The notes below the pieces were generated by a model that worked only from the letters and a program-made list of their open reading frames with translations, was not told where the DNA came from and made no database searches. Below, in pieces: positions 1 through 9,634 of a stretch of 64,000 nucleotides of DNA; positions within the stretch are counted from its first letter, which is position 1; every line of letters starts with the position of its first letter. A program made the position numbers and the translations under genes. Source of the DNA: Terana coerulea (taxonomy: Eukaryota > Basidiomycota > Agaricomycetes > Polyporales > Phanerochaetaceae); contig JAKOGH010000776.1 in NCBI GenBank assembly GCA_024811115.1, forward strand, positions 558,001 to 622,000. The letters run 5' to 3'.

Positions 1-869
1 ACATATACCACGCACCTCGTGCTCTATGCCAGAGTACTCTCCCTCGGTGTTCTCACGGATGAGGACGGTGTTGACATCGTCATAAGGGGTCTTGAAGCCC
101 TGAATGGAAACACACGGGCGGACATTCGCGAAGAGGTTGAATGTCCTACGGAGGGTCAGGTTCAGGGAGACGTGGCCCTTTCCGACTACGGGGGAAATAG
201 GTTAGGTAGCACGCGGGGTCGAGTGGGGGAGATAGCACGCACTAGGGGGTCGCGAGGGGCCTAGACGAAACGAAGGGAGCTCGTCAGCGGAGAGAAGCGT
301 CGCAGAAGCATGGAATGCACGCACCCTTCAGAGCAACGGTGTTCTTCCTGACGGACGCGATTGCGGAGTCGGGAATGGCCGTCTTGCCGTTCTTCAGAAT
401 GGGGGTCACGTCGACTTCCTCCCATTGAATGGGGACCTGTGGGAGACGTAAGCTTCGGCAATCCCCCACAATATTGAGCTGGGACGTACGCCTGCAGCAC
501 TGTAGATGTCCTTGACCGACTGGCTGATCTCCGGGCCAATACCTAAACACGCGACTCAATGAGCGACAGCTCCGCGTCCCCAACCCATCGCAACGCACCG
601 TCTCCTGGGATAAGCGTAACAGTGTATTTGCCCTAGACCATAGTAAGCACAGTGAGACCGCGAGTACGCGCGTTGGAACTCACATTGGCCCCCTTCTGTC
701 CAGCAAAAGCAGCAGTTGGTGCAGCCGAAGCGTAGCTACGCAAAGACTGCAGCACACCACATGAGCGGGATTCTGTCCTACGGGACCTGCACCGTTGGTG
801 TTAAACACGTACCTGCGAGCTCTTGAGTGCGCCCCGCGCGAAGCTCTGAACGTTTCTGGCTGCGAACAT
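1..869 (-). CDS. idh2: NAD-dependent isocitrate dehydrogenase subunit 2 (5' part; runs off window)
   Basis: Mitochondrial TCA-cycle enzyme subunit that oxidises isocitrate to 2-oxoglutarate with NAD. Only the N-terminal part lies in the window. The start ATG at 869 opens an Arg/Ser-rich presequence ([19 protein letters not shown]), then exons encode [45 protein letters not shown] and [20 protein letters not shown], ending in [20 protein letters not shown] at the window edge. These are diagnostic Idh2/IDH3A blocks (substrate and NAD-binding region). At least five introns of 50-80 bases with GT..AG ends are readable, e.g. 757-812 next to the presequence. Oddity: the conserved PLATPIGKGH block around 247-262 reads in the wrong frame unless one C is added to one C-run and one removed from the next, probably sequence error. 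Confidence 0.93.
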
Positions 870-1163
870 TTTTAACGGTGGTCGGAGGAGAACGGTGTGC
901 AGCACAACTTTTGTCGGACAGCGGCCGATGCCACCCACGTGGAATGATGTAAACACACGTGCAATGGGCGGCTAGCCTTAACCGCGGTAAGCAGGCACTA
1001 GTGAGGCAGCACTGCGGACAAAATACGCAAAGAACGGACCTCTACACGACAGTGCGAAGGAATGTTATTACGTAGGCTGTGTGGTGTACGCTGTTTCTAC
1101 ATAATGTCTGGATTATGACCAAGTATCCAGTAATAATGGCGTCCGGGGCGTCGAATACTGATA

Positions 1164-3040
1164 TTAATGTAGGATAATGTCGCCCACTTCATCCACAAAC
1201 TGCCGGCTCTCCTTCCCGTCTTTCTTCGGACGAAGGCACTTCCTCTGTCTTCCCATCCACCTTGCTCTGCCGCGCCAGCACCTCGTCGTACCCCTCCCCA
1301 AGAACGCATCCGCGAGGTCGCCAATGATATCCAGGAACCTGCGCCCGTCGCGCGCCATGCCCCCGAACGGGACGACAACACCGAAGTCTGAGAAGGACGC
1401 GTGTTTCGCGCGGACGAGGGTGATGAGCTGCGCGTATGTGTCCTGTTGGTCGCAGTCCTGCCGGTCAGCCGCACGATCCTTTACGGACTCGTTCCATGTC
1501 TTGACGACGTCCTTGAGGCGTGCGAAGTGGCTGTCCCACAGCGTGAAGCCCTCGGAGTTGATCACGAGCAGCTTTGGTGGCTCTTGCGGATGATCCTGAA
1601 GCGCGGACTCCATTTCATACGGTTTGGGACCCGGAGTTGGGAGAGGCTCTAACCACGGGTCTAACGCAACGGCACGAGTGAATGGTATGTTAGGGAATTC
1701 TACGCCATCCAGCTTGGGTGGGCCTTGCGAAAGTACGGAGAACTTGCATGACACAAGTGGTAAGAAGCAGCTGGGAGAGAGAACGCTAAGGTAGACATAC
1801 CACGGTAGCACCGCCAAACGAGTGCCCTGTGAGCAGTACGTCTCGTGTGCATTCTACTTTGGGCTTGGTGTCCGTGGACAGCCAGCTTTCCCAAAATGTC
1901 TTGTCATGTGGACGTTTCTCTAAGTCGTGATTCCACGGGCCGTCTATGGTATGCAGCCAATCTACAGATACCGCATCTACAAATCAAAGTGTCAGCAGTG
2001 ATTCTGGTCTACTCAAAAACCTGATTACCTTGTTTCCACGGGGCCGAAACCAAGCGCTTGAAATACGTGTAAGTCGAGTATAACTCCAGTCGGCGGTATA
2101 GAAGCTGGTCTTCTCTAAGCGCAAAGCGATCCTTTCCTGCGTCCGGATCGTCCCATCTAGCCATAATACGTTAGGTTCCGAATGAACGCAAGCATGAGTC
2201 TGACTTACGCAACATCGTCCGGCTGGAGGTACATCTTGCAATTCGCAGGCAATTCGTCCTTCAGCCCGGGTATGGGCGTACGCGTGTATACAAACGGACC
2301 TGTGCCGTCGCGGTGCTCAATGGCGAGGACTAATCTGCCCTGCGCAGCCAACCTGGAGCAGATGTGGCTGGAAAACCCATTAGAATGACTTCGCCTGAGC
2401 AGAGTTGAGGCCCTCACCTGTAGGTTGTTCGAGTCCCACCCAGACCGTGTGAGAAGATGACCAGAGGCCATGGCTTAGCGGACTTGTCTTTGACGTTCTC
2501 GGGGTGCAACAGTGGAGCATTGAGGTATAGAGGCACCTGCAGCCAGAACATTCGAACTCTGCAAGCTAGCACATGTGAAGGCAACATACTTTCAAGAAGT
2601 GCGCTATTCCACCGCCTAGTGTACTGACTACCCATTGGTTTGCCCCGCCAAAATGTGCATACCCTCGCAGGACGTCGTTCACAGGCCTAGTAGCGGTCGA
2701 TGGCCATCAGCACGACGTAGACGCAAGATATAAGACCCACTCACCTAGGGATCCAATGCATTGACTTGCTGAGTTTGTGCTTGTCATGCGTGTCCGCGGG
2801 GTAGTATGCCGTAAAGGCGACTTCTTCAAACTTGAGTGCAGGTGTGTCTGGCTGACCTCCGCTGGTAGGCTTCAGCTTTGCACGGCCGATGATGCGAGCA
2901 GCGTCGTTCGTCGTTCTGATGGGTATGGCGAACGTCGTCGCGCCGACGGGGTACTTCCCACGACCTCCGGGAGTGTGAAGACCATGGTGGTTCAGGCGTA
3001 GGTTGCGTTTGCCACTGGTTGCGCCGCTCGTGTGCATCAT
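1164..3040 (-). CDS. PAF-acetylhydrolase-type esterase (1-alkyl-2-acetylglycerophosphocholine esterase)
   Basis: Serine esterase of the plasma/type II platelet-activating-factor acetylhydrolase family, which removes short or oxidised sn-2 acyl groups from phospholipids. Exon 1 (3040 down to about 2743) encodes the N-terminal region with KFEEVAFTAYYPAD; later exons give YAHFGGANQWV, PWPLVIFSHGLGGTRTTYR (oxyanion region), LVLAIEHRDGTGP, the nucleophile elbow TGHSFGGAT near 1820-1850, ALDPW (expected Asp of the triad), LLVINSEGF and KHASFSDF (expected His). All three catalytic positions are therefore present. At least five short introns. No signal peptide is obvious, so an intracellular enzyme is likely. 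Physiological substrate in fungi is not known from the sequence. Confidence 0.88.
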
Positions 3041-3437
3041 ATCGCTGTCGGCTCGGGTGCTGTGCGATGGGACGTCCGGATGTGGAGCACGACCGTCACC
3101 GTCATCACGGCTTTATCAAAGGCCGAAAGCGGTCAGCTCACGTGAAAACGCCACAAAGCCTTCGGCCAAATAAGCATAAGCAACGGAGATAGGCGAACTG
3201 TCGGGGTCGGGCCGAGCCTCCAAACGAGCCCGGCGCCGACGTTCACTTGGGCTGGACTTTTTAGCAGTAGCGGGACTTGTACTTCATGCTACAATGAACG
3301 ATATTTTTATTGGTATGACTGCAATTCAGGTATACTCCATGCGGCGCCCTGAGAATAGCAGTGATCTTAGGCCCCGTCGACATGGGAAGAAATGCACCCG
3401 CGAACCTTGCATCCCCGCGTCCGCCCCCAATCCCTCC
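3041..3437. other. Intergenic, divergent from esterase
   Basis: About 400 bases upstream of the esterase and downstream of the first peptide gene. No reading frame with family features was found; presumably holds the esterase promoter and the peptide gene's 3' end. Confidence 0.5.
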
Positions 3438-3666
3438 TCACGCCTGTCCAACAGCATCCTCTCTCTTCCATCCGCCACAAGGGTAACCGCCGCATTTGTA
3501 TTGGCGTTTGTCTACGGCCTACAAGCCGGATCTCCGGAGTTAGTATTACGTCCAGGGCCGCAGTTTGCGCGTAGGGGACACGTACCTCCGCGATGGGGCC
3601 AGCAGCAGCAGTCTGCACGAGCACAAAGGCTGCAACGAGCGCGACGAGCTTGAACGTGAGCTGCAT
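3438..3666 (-). CDS. Small secreted cysteine-peptide precursor, copy 1 (53 aa)
   Basis: Unrecognised two-exon gene. Exon 1 (3666-3586, 27 codons) encodes a clear signal peptide with a Leu/Val/Ala core ending in QTAAA. A 67-base intron (3585-3519, GTACGT..TTGTAG) precedes exon 2 (3518-3438, 26 codons plus TGA). Exon 2 reads AVDKR, then QYKCGGYPCGGW, then KREDAVGQA. The dibasic KR pairs on both sides of the 12-residue core are canonical Kex2 sites, so the likely product is a short peptide with one CX4C disulphide loop and an N-terminal Gln able to form pyroglutamate. Copy 2 at 4580-4809 has the same plan and the same intron position and phase. A TATA-like CATAAACA lies about 75 bases upstream of the ATG. 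Function unknown; processing and disulphide are inference. Confidence 0.7.
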
Positions 3667-4579
3667 GCTTTGTTCTTGGGGTGGGTAAGAAGACGCAAGG
3701 CGACGTCGTCAACGTTAGACGCTTCGCGGAACGGCTGTTTATGACACCCCCGCCGGCGCCAGTTAGCGCGACCATGTGGATTCTTAGACAAAATCTGATA
3801 CGCGGCCCAGCGCAATCAGGCGGGTTTTAGCATGCAGCATCTGACCACGCCTCAATTGTTCAGTCGGTGGGACAGGGCGGCCGCATTCGAGTTGGCAACA
3901 TCTCTCGAAAGGCCTTCTTCAGGGTTCTGACTTCTTCAGCGGTGTGCTTGTTACAGGGTCAATGATAGTAGACAACTATGCCATTATTGGCTAGGAAGCA
4001 TACCATGCTTTGTTCCAGCTTTGGGCCCTGAGAGCAACGTCGGCGACTCGGATGACGATCGCTACGAGTCTTCTCCTGCGCAATTCCACGTGAAGATGCG
4101 ATGACACGGCAATATTCAGTGATGTCATCTCCTCTGCAACCTGACATCCACACCACGGTGGAGGCCGACCACGACGAGTCTCATCCACACCCGCTCGCTC
4201 CGCTTCAGCCGCCAGTCGCAAAGTTTGAGAAAGATCACTTGGGCGTGACGGACGGTATCAGGTTCTCTGGATGGATATACGAGTGTTTCATTCATCTGGG
4301 AACGGCAGCCCGTTGTGCCGAGACGGTTTGCTTGAATGCAGTCAGGCAGAGGCCATATCTTGCGCGCAATGAGCGGCAGTTTTCAAGCTAAGTCCTTCTT
4401 CCATTCCATTGGCACGGCACAAAACAAGGTCTCTCGAAATGATAATCAGCCCAACACGCTCCGTCGACGCTCTGGTGTTCTGCAACAGCAAATGTGGCGT
4501 AAGAACGATGGAAGTGGGCAGAGTTTGTGCAAGTCTTACCACGACCAATTTCCCCAGGCCCCATATCCACGCCGCTATT
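3667..4579. other. Spacer between the two peptide genes
   Basis: About 900 bases with the promoter of copy 1 at its left end (CATAAACA on the minus strand, about 3736-3743) and the 3' untranslated part of copy 2 at its right end. I looked for a third copy of the signal peptide or of the CGG..C core here and found none. Confidence 0.5.
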
Positions 4580-4809
4580 TCAAGCCTCCTCCGCGCCGTG
4601 CTCTTTCTTCCACCATGTGCAGCGCATGCCGCCGCAGGTGCCCTGCCTCTCGGCCAGCTACAAGACAACAACGTGAGATGCAAGCAATCAACAGCGGGAC
4701 AGTCGGAAACGGGGGCCGAGACACGCACGTGGGCAGTAGGGGTGGCAGCAACGACCTGCAGTAGCTGCAGGGCGACGACAAGCAGGCCGAACTTCAGCGC
4801 GAGACGCAT
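4580..4809 (-). CDS. Small secreted cysteine-peptide precursor, copy 2 (52 aa)
   Basis: Paralogue of the gene at 3438-3666. Exon 1 (4809-4729, 27 codons) gives a signal peptide starting MRLALKFGLLVVALQLLQ and ending VVAATPTAH. The 71-base intron (4728-4658, GTGCGT..TTGTAG) sits at the same codon and phase as in copy 1. Exon 2 (4657-4580) reads LAER, QGTCGGMRCTWW, KKEHGAEEA, stop. The core matches copy 1 at Q1, C4, G5, G6, C9 and W12 with the rest freely changed, while the basic pair before the core is ER rather than KR and the one after is KK, so processing by Kex2 may be weaker or done by another protease. A minus-strand TATTATAAG lies about 80 bases upstream. Role unknown. Confidence 0.68.
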
Positions 4810-5475
4810 AATGGATTTCTTGCGAGCGGGCGAGGTGGCGGCAGCAGAGGCAGATGGCTCGTCTTCGGTGTCTGCTCGGCCATGCTCTTATAATACCCAA
4901 TAAACGCTTTGCGAAGCCGGTGTGCGGACCAGCTGTGGCAACGCCCGGAGGCCGTCGACTGATGTTCCAGATGGATCTGCGCGTGATTCGTCGAAGTCGA
5001 CGGAGGCGGTGGCGCGTCTGAGGACTTAAATAATTCGTACCTGACCTCTATCTGAATGTGCGAATCTGCTGCTAGGCGGAAGATCAATGCAAATGCGCCT
5101 ATTCCATACAAGCAATCAGCGACGCATGAGCCCAAGATAGCATGTAAGTGTAGTACCCGCCGTCTGTGCCTATTCGTGTGGACGCGGGCCCGTAGCAGAT
5201 TATGTCAAGAATGGTGGCGTTGTTTCTATGGAAGAGAGCGGGCGCCTTGCGGGTCCACGGTATGAATGGTGAGGTAAGGGTTCTAAGCTTGTGAGCATGC
5301 TGGTGCCTAGAAGATGAGACACTGGGTCTAGGTCGTTCGCCTATGGCAACGCAGATCTTGCCGGTGCTCTCCAATTCTCACAACGCGCAGTGTAGAAACT
5401 AAGACGTATACCAAATAATACTATACAAGATCTTCTCCCGAGCGTAATACACAGCCATCGTACCATTCCGATTGA
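4810..5475. other. Intergenic, peptide copy 2 to Vps24
   Basis: Contains the promoter of peptide copy 2 and the 3' side of vps24. No other supported gene seen on either strand. Confidence 0.45.
4887..4895 (-). promoter_or_regulatory. TATA-like element of peptide gene copy 2
   Basis: TATTATAAG on the minus strand, about 80 bases upstream of the ATG at 4809; copy 1 has CATAAACA at a similar distance. Assigned by position only. Confidence 0.45.
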
Positions 5476-6344
5476 TCAGCTGAGGAGACCGCTGAGTTGC
5501 TGTCGGTATTGCTCCATAACGCGTTCGGTCTCTTCGTCTTCCAGCTTGTCCTCCAGTGACTGCGGAACACGAATGTGAGCTGCGGTACAGAGAGAGGTTG
5601 CAAGTAGACTCACCGGTGGCTCTGGCACTGCACCTGCCTGCCCAAGCTTGCCATTTGTAAGGTCAAACAACACCTTATCCACCTCTGCGTCAGCCTCCTC
5701 CTCCAGCTCTTCATCCTCCTCCACGGCAAGGGTATCGTCCATCATCTCCTCCAAAATGCCAGCCTGCAGTTGCATGATAGTGAGCCACACCGTGCTTACT
5801 TCATTGTAGGAAGGTTTCAACCGACCTTCGTCATCTCTATGCTCATTTCTCGCATGGTCTGGGTGATCTGAGGTAGCTTGATGAGCTGATTCGAGAGCTT
5901 CATGATCTCCGTGGATTTCTGCAGCGACCCGGTCACCTTGGTCATTGCTCTCACACCACCGAATGTCAGCATCGTCACACCGAGGACTCCCGGCTGCACT
6001 CACCCAGCTGCTGCGACAGCTGTGTCCCTATCGAGCCGAGCCGCGCCTTGCTCACCGACAGCCGGTCCTTCTGCTTGTTACTCCGGACGACCTCGCGCGC
6101 GAGTATCCGCGCGGACTTCACGTCGCCCTTCGTCGCCAGCTGCTTCACCGTCGTCCGCGCCTTGTTCGTCGCCGCGTCCAGCTGCGTCCCCGGGTCAGCA
6201 CGCCGCGCATCAACCTGGGCCGCCGAGACCGACCTGCCTCATCTCCCGGTCGAGCTGGCGCTGCTCCGAGCGCAGCTTCGCCTGCCACGCGCGGATGCGC
6301 TCCTCCGGCGTCGGGCCGTATATGAATCGGTTTATTGTCTGCAT
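5476..6344 (-). CDS. vps24: ESCRT-III subunit Vps24 (CHMP3)
   Basis: Endosomal ESCRT-III component that polymerises with Snf7 and Vps2 to bud vesicles into multivesicular bodies. Start at 6344 gives MQTINRFIYGPTPEERIRAW, then EQRQLDREMRQ, LDAATNKARTTVKQLATKGD, KARLGSIGTQLSQQLA, KVTGSLQKSTEIMKLSNQLI, LPQITQTMREMSIEMTKAGI, LEEMMDDTLAVEEDEELEEE and a C-terminal MIM-like segment ending QYRQQLSGLLS (stop at 5476). Basic N-terminal helices followed by an acidic C-terminal half is the expected ESCRT-III layout and the length, about 220 residues, fits. Four short introns, for example the one joining QQL to AMTKV (GTGAGT..GAG) and the one after EMTK. Confidence 0.92.
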
Positions 6345-6732
6345 ACGTGTGTGGTGTGGTGGGTACGGAAGGCGGGAGGGGTGTGAGGGGTGGACGGAGG
6401 AAGAGTGCAGTCATAGCCTGCTTGGGAGAACGCGAGCGCCCAGGTCCAAGTGATGCCAAGCGCCACAAAGGCGCATCAGGGAGCGCATCAAGCGCGCGAT
6501 CGTGCAGAGCCCGAGGCTGGCGCTTTGCGGCTTGCACTCGTCCGCATCCGTCCTCGTCAGCCTCTGGCAAGCCTCCGCCGCAGACTATTTCAGCCATGCA
6601 TTCCCCTGCCGGACAGCTCAGCACTTCTCACTTTCACACTCTCACCTGGTCCGGTACCACCCACATTCCTTCTACGCTGGTCGTCCTGCTCTCTTTGCTT
6701 TCGTTTTTACCTACCGCTCTACTCTCCTCATC
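6345..6732. other. Shared divergent promoter region of vps24 and the Kre9-like gene
   Basis: About 390 bases between two divergent start codons. Pyrimidine-rich on the plus strand near the wall-protein start (CTCCTCATC). No separate gene supported. Confidence 0.5.
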
Positions 6733-8154
6733 ATGACCATCGCACGTTCACTCGTTATAATCTTCCTCTATCTGGCGGCGACGACTCTGGCAGATCTCAC
6801 GCCTACCGCTCCTGGCCCCGGAGAAGCATTCGCTGCCGGCAGCAACTGCACCATCGTGTGGGACGTCGACCAAGCAGGAACATGGACGAATGTCACCATC
6901 GGTATGGCTCGTCGGAAACGTCCGTGGACGCGGCTGACATCTTCTACTTCTAGACCTCATGTCAGGCTCGAATACCAACATGAGCTGGGTCGCGAACGTT
7001 GCTTCTTCCCTGGACGGCACAGACGCTACCCTGACGCCATTCAATTGGACGTGTCCGGAGGTCGATCCATATTCCGCCATCTACTTCTACCAGGTATGCG
7101 CTACTGTGCCTATGGTGGTATAGTGGTACTCATGACTCTTGCTAGTTTACCAACAACGGTCAGACCGGTGATGCAAAGTGGACGACACGATTTACCGTAC
7201 GTGTACTGTTTATGCTTCATGTGCTGTCATGGCTCACCTTGTGGCCGTAGATCATGTCACCATCTGGAGAATATATGCCACCCGAGAACACTCAGCAACC
7301 AAATGGCGACACGATCCCGTGGGGTACAGGTGCCTTGGTTTCCAACGACGCGGACGCGGACACGAGCGATGCAGACCCGACGTTGGACGACACGGACTCG
7401 GACACGAGTGACGCAGACCCGACGTTTGACGACACCGGTTCGGACACGGAGTCATCCACAGCTGTCGATCAGTCCAATATCCAGCATGCTGAACAAATCG
7501 AAGTCAGGCACTCCGAGGACTCATCTGGCGATGGCGACGATTCTGGGTCTGAGGACGACAGAGATGAAAAGGGCTCCGACAACGGTAATGGCGATGACGG
7601 CGACGATGGCGACGACGACGGTGAAGACGACAGCGACGACAAGGACAGCGGCGGTTCGTACTCATCGTCCAGCGTGACTGCAGAGGGAACGCCGAAGGCT
7701 GGCGCTTCCATCCAGCTCAAGCAAGGTTAAAGCCACCGCCTCTGCAGATCCTTCGGATGTCAAGACAAGCTCGAAGGCGAAAGCAGTCGCATCGTCGACC
7801 AAGACCAAGAGCTCTTCCTCCTCTGCCGACGACACCGCGCCTACCTCGTCCGCAAGCCAGGACTCGGGTGACGCTGCGACTGAGGCCGCGGCGCCGACGG
7901 CCGACCTTCCAGCATCCGCAAAGCCCAAGACCCACTCTTCGTCTGTGCCTGGTGCTACTCTGTCTGGGATGTCGAAGACAACATCGCACGCTGTCGTGGC
8001 CGCTGCCTCGACCAACACTTGTTCTTGCGGCCCTTCCGGATACGACTCGCAGGACGGGTTGGCGAAGCTCATGAGCGGCGGTGCTGATATCGCGAAGATG
8101 TCTTTCTGGGTTCAGCTGCTGTCTTTGGTTCTTGCGGTTCTCGCCTTGTACTAG
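6733..8154 (+). CDS. Kre9/Knh1-like N-terminal domain protein, Ser/Asp-rich, probably GPI-anchored
   Basis: Secreted wall-type protein. ATG at 6733 opens a signal peptide (MTIARSLVIIFLYLAATTLA), then the Kre9/Knh1 N-terminal domain: TPTAPGPGEAFAAGSNCTIVW, TWTNVTI, SGSNTNMSWVANVASSLDGT, FNWTCPEVDPYSAIYFYQ, FTNNGQTGDAKWTTRF. Exons are joined by three short introns near 6903-6953, 7095-7145 and 7199-7251. A long acidic, Asp/Ser-rich stalk follows with a 42-base tandem duplication at about 7360-7445. The last part (7731-8154) is Ser/Thr/Ala-rich and ends in a hydrophobic tail FWVQLLSLVLAVLALY typical of a GPI signal. The stalk frame stops at 7730 while the tail lies in another frame, so either one base is wrong between about 7690 and 7730 or the product ends early. 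Confidence 0.75.
7360..7446 (+). repeat. 42-base tandem duplication in the acidic stalk
   Basis: Two adjacent near-identical units encoding DTSDADPTLDDTDS and DTSDADPTFDDTGS. Differences are few and mostly synonymous, so the duplication is fairly recent. Confidence 0.75.
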
Positions 8155-8639
8155 CCCCATTTGTCCGGCTCGGTGTGTCAATACAAGGGTGGCTACGGCT
8201 ACAACTCTATTGCTACATGTCACAAAGCGTTCGACGGGTGGATGAACCGTTTCGTGAAGGTCAGTCAGATGCTTGCTGCGGGCAGCAGTCCGAGGACTGG
8301 TTACGCATGTCCATATCTCTTTCACGGTAAGCAGTACTGGCGCATGGCCGGTCACTAGTCACTGTACGTCCGTTCTTTCGTATTCTCAAGATATTCCGTC
8401 TCGCCTATTTTGTCCAGCGATGCTCGTTCCAGCAGTGGGTGAAATGATGCACTGAACGTTGTCCACCATGACGTGGATAAAACACGTAGAATGAGATGTG
8501 CAAGGGTCTGCCAGTGTTCAAGCGGCCGCCCGCCGGCGGCAAATCTGTCGGGCGTCAGGAGCAGTGCATCGGCCGAATTAGGCATGTGAGATGGTTCAGA
8601 ACGTGAAGAGTGCCCGCGGCGTGACCTTGTTGATTGTCA

Positions 8640-9300
8640 ATAAACAGACCACCACCCCCCGCGCAGTATAAATACCCTGCCCCCTCGCCCTCTCTCTTCA
8701 CCGGCCTGCCTCCTCTCCTTCTCTTCCGACCCCTTCCCCGGGCCTGTCTAGGTGCGCGACGGGAGGACTTTCCGGCATTGTGTCTCTGTGGGTAGCACCT
8801 CGTCGCCTCTCCCGCCGCCTGCGTTCATGGGCCCACCAAACAACACAAGTGCCAGTGGTGGCATGGACGCGCCTTGGGCCTTGGTGCCTGTTAACCTCCA
8901 TGACCTTGTGTGCCCACCGCAGGCGGTCGGCCTGAAGAGCGATGAGCGTGTCCATGGACTTCCTTTGCCCGCGTCCTCCCAACAGTCCGTGCACCCCAGA
9001 CCCCTTCGACAGTCCGACTCTCTCCCTCCTCCTTCCGACGGCTGCGATGTATGGCAGGTACGTGTAGCCCATAGCCCAGGTGCAGGTTGTGACAACCCCT
9101 CGTCGTCCGGCCGTGCGAAACCATGCTCGTTCTGGTGGCTGGCCTCAGTCGAGTATGGCGGCCTGTGGCCATACGTTTGCCGGGCGAGCAGTGACTTGAC
9201 CCCTGCACCTCCCTATGTGGTACACTACTTCGGCGTGCATTGCGCTTCGACAGCCGTTCGACTCTCACTGAGACATGATTGAATTTGAAGGTACGTCCCG
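8640..9300 (+). other. Possible unrecognised transcript with TATA box
   Basis: A TATAAATA at 8667-8674 is followed by a pyrimidine-rich start-like region and a 176-codon open frame from 8752 to 9282. Two strong donor-like sites (CAG|GTACGT at about 9057 and AAG|GTACGT at about 9290) suggest splicing. The translation is Pro/Ser-rich and matches no family I know, so coding is uncertain; it may be an untranslated RNA or chance. The rest of the 8155-9634 gap shows nothing else. Confidence 0.25.
8667..8674 (+). promoter_or_regulatory. TATA box
   Basis: Perfect TATAAATA in a C-rich context, followed about 30 bases later by a CT-rich initiator-like stretch. No recognised gene follows. Confidence 0.4.
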
Positions 9301-9634
9301 AGGGAGGGCGGACATCCTTTTGATGTTCGTCCTGGCGTGGACCTTTGCGTGGTCCTCGGGATAAGTACCTCCGAGGAGGGAAACCAACTCACGCCTAAAT
9401 CTTCTCTTTGTCCTTCTACCACTGGAATTTTTGATATGTATTCTGCTGTAGCATATATCGTATCTGCCGCAACTGAGCGCAGGCTATTCCGAGTTTGACT
9501 CCGAGAGGATGTACTTATGAGGCCCTCAAAACGTCTTATACGCGCGTGCAGCTCATCTATATAATCTACATGATTGGCAATTGACACTCCAAGAAACCAA
9601 ACAGGGTGAATATCTCAGTAAGAATGGGATGTAC

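Noticed and set aside
3900..4340. Possible third cysteine-peptide gene between the two copies
   Set aside because: No signal peptide followed by a GT..TTGTAG intron and CGG..C core was found on either strand.
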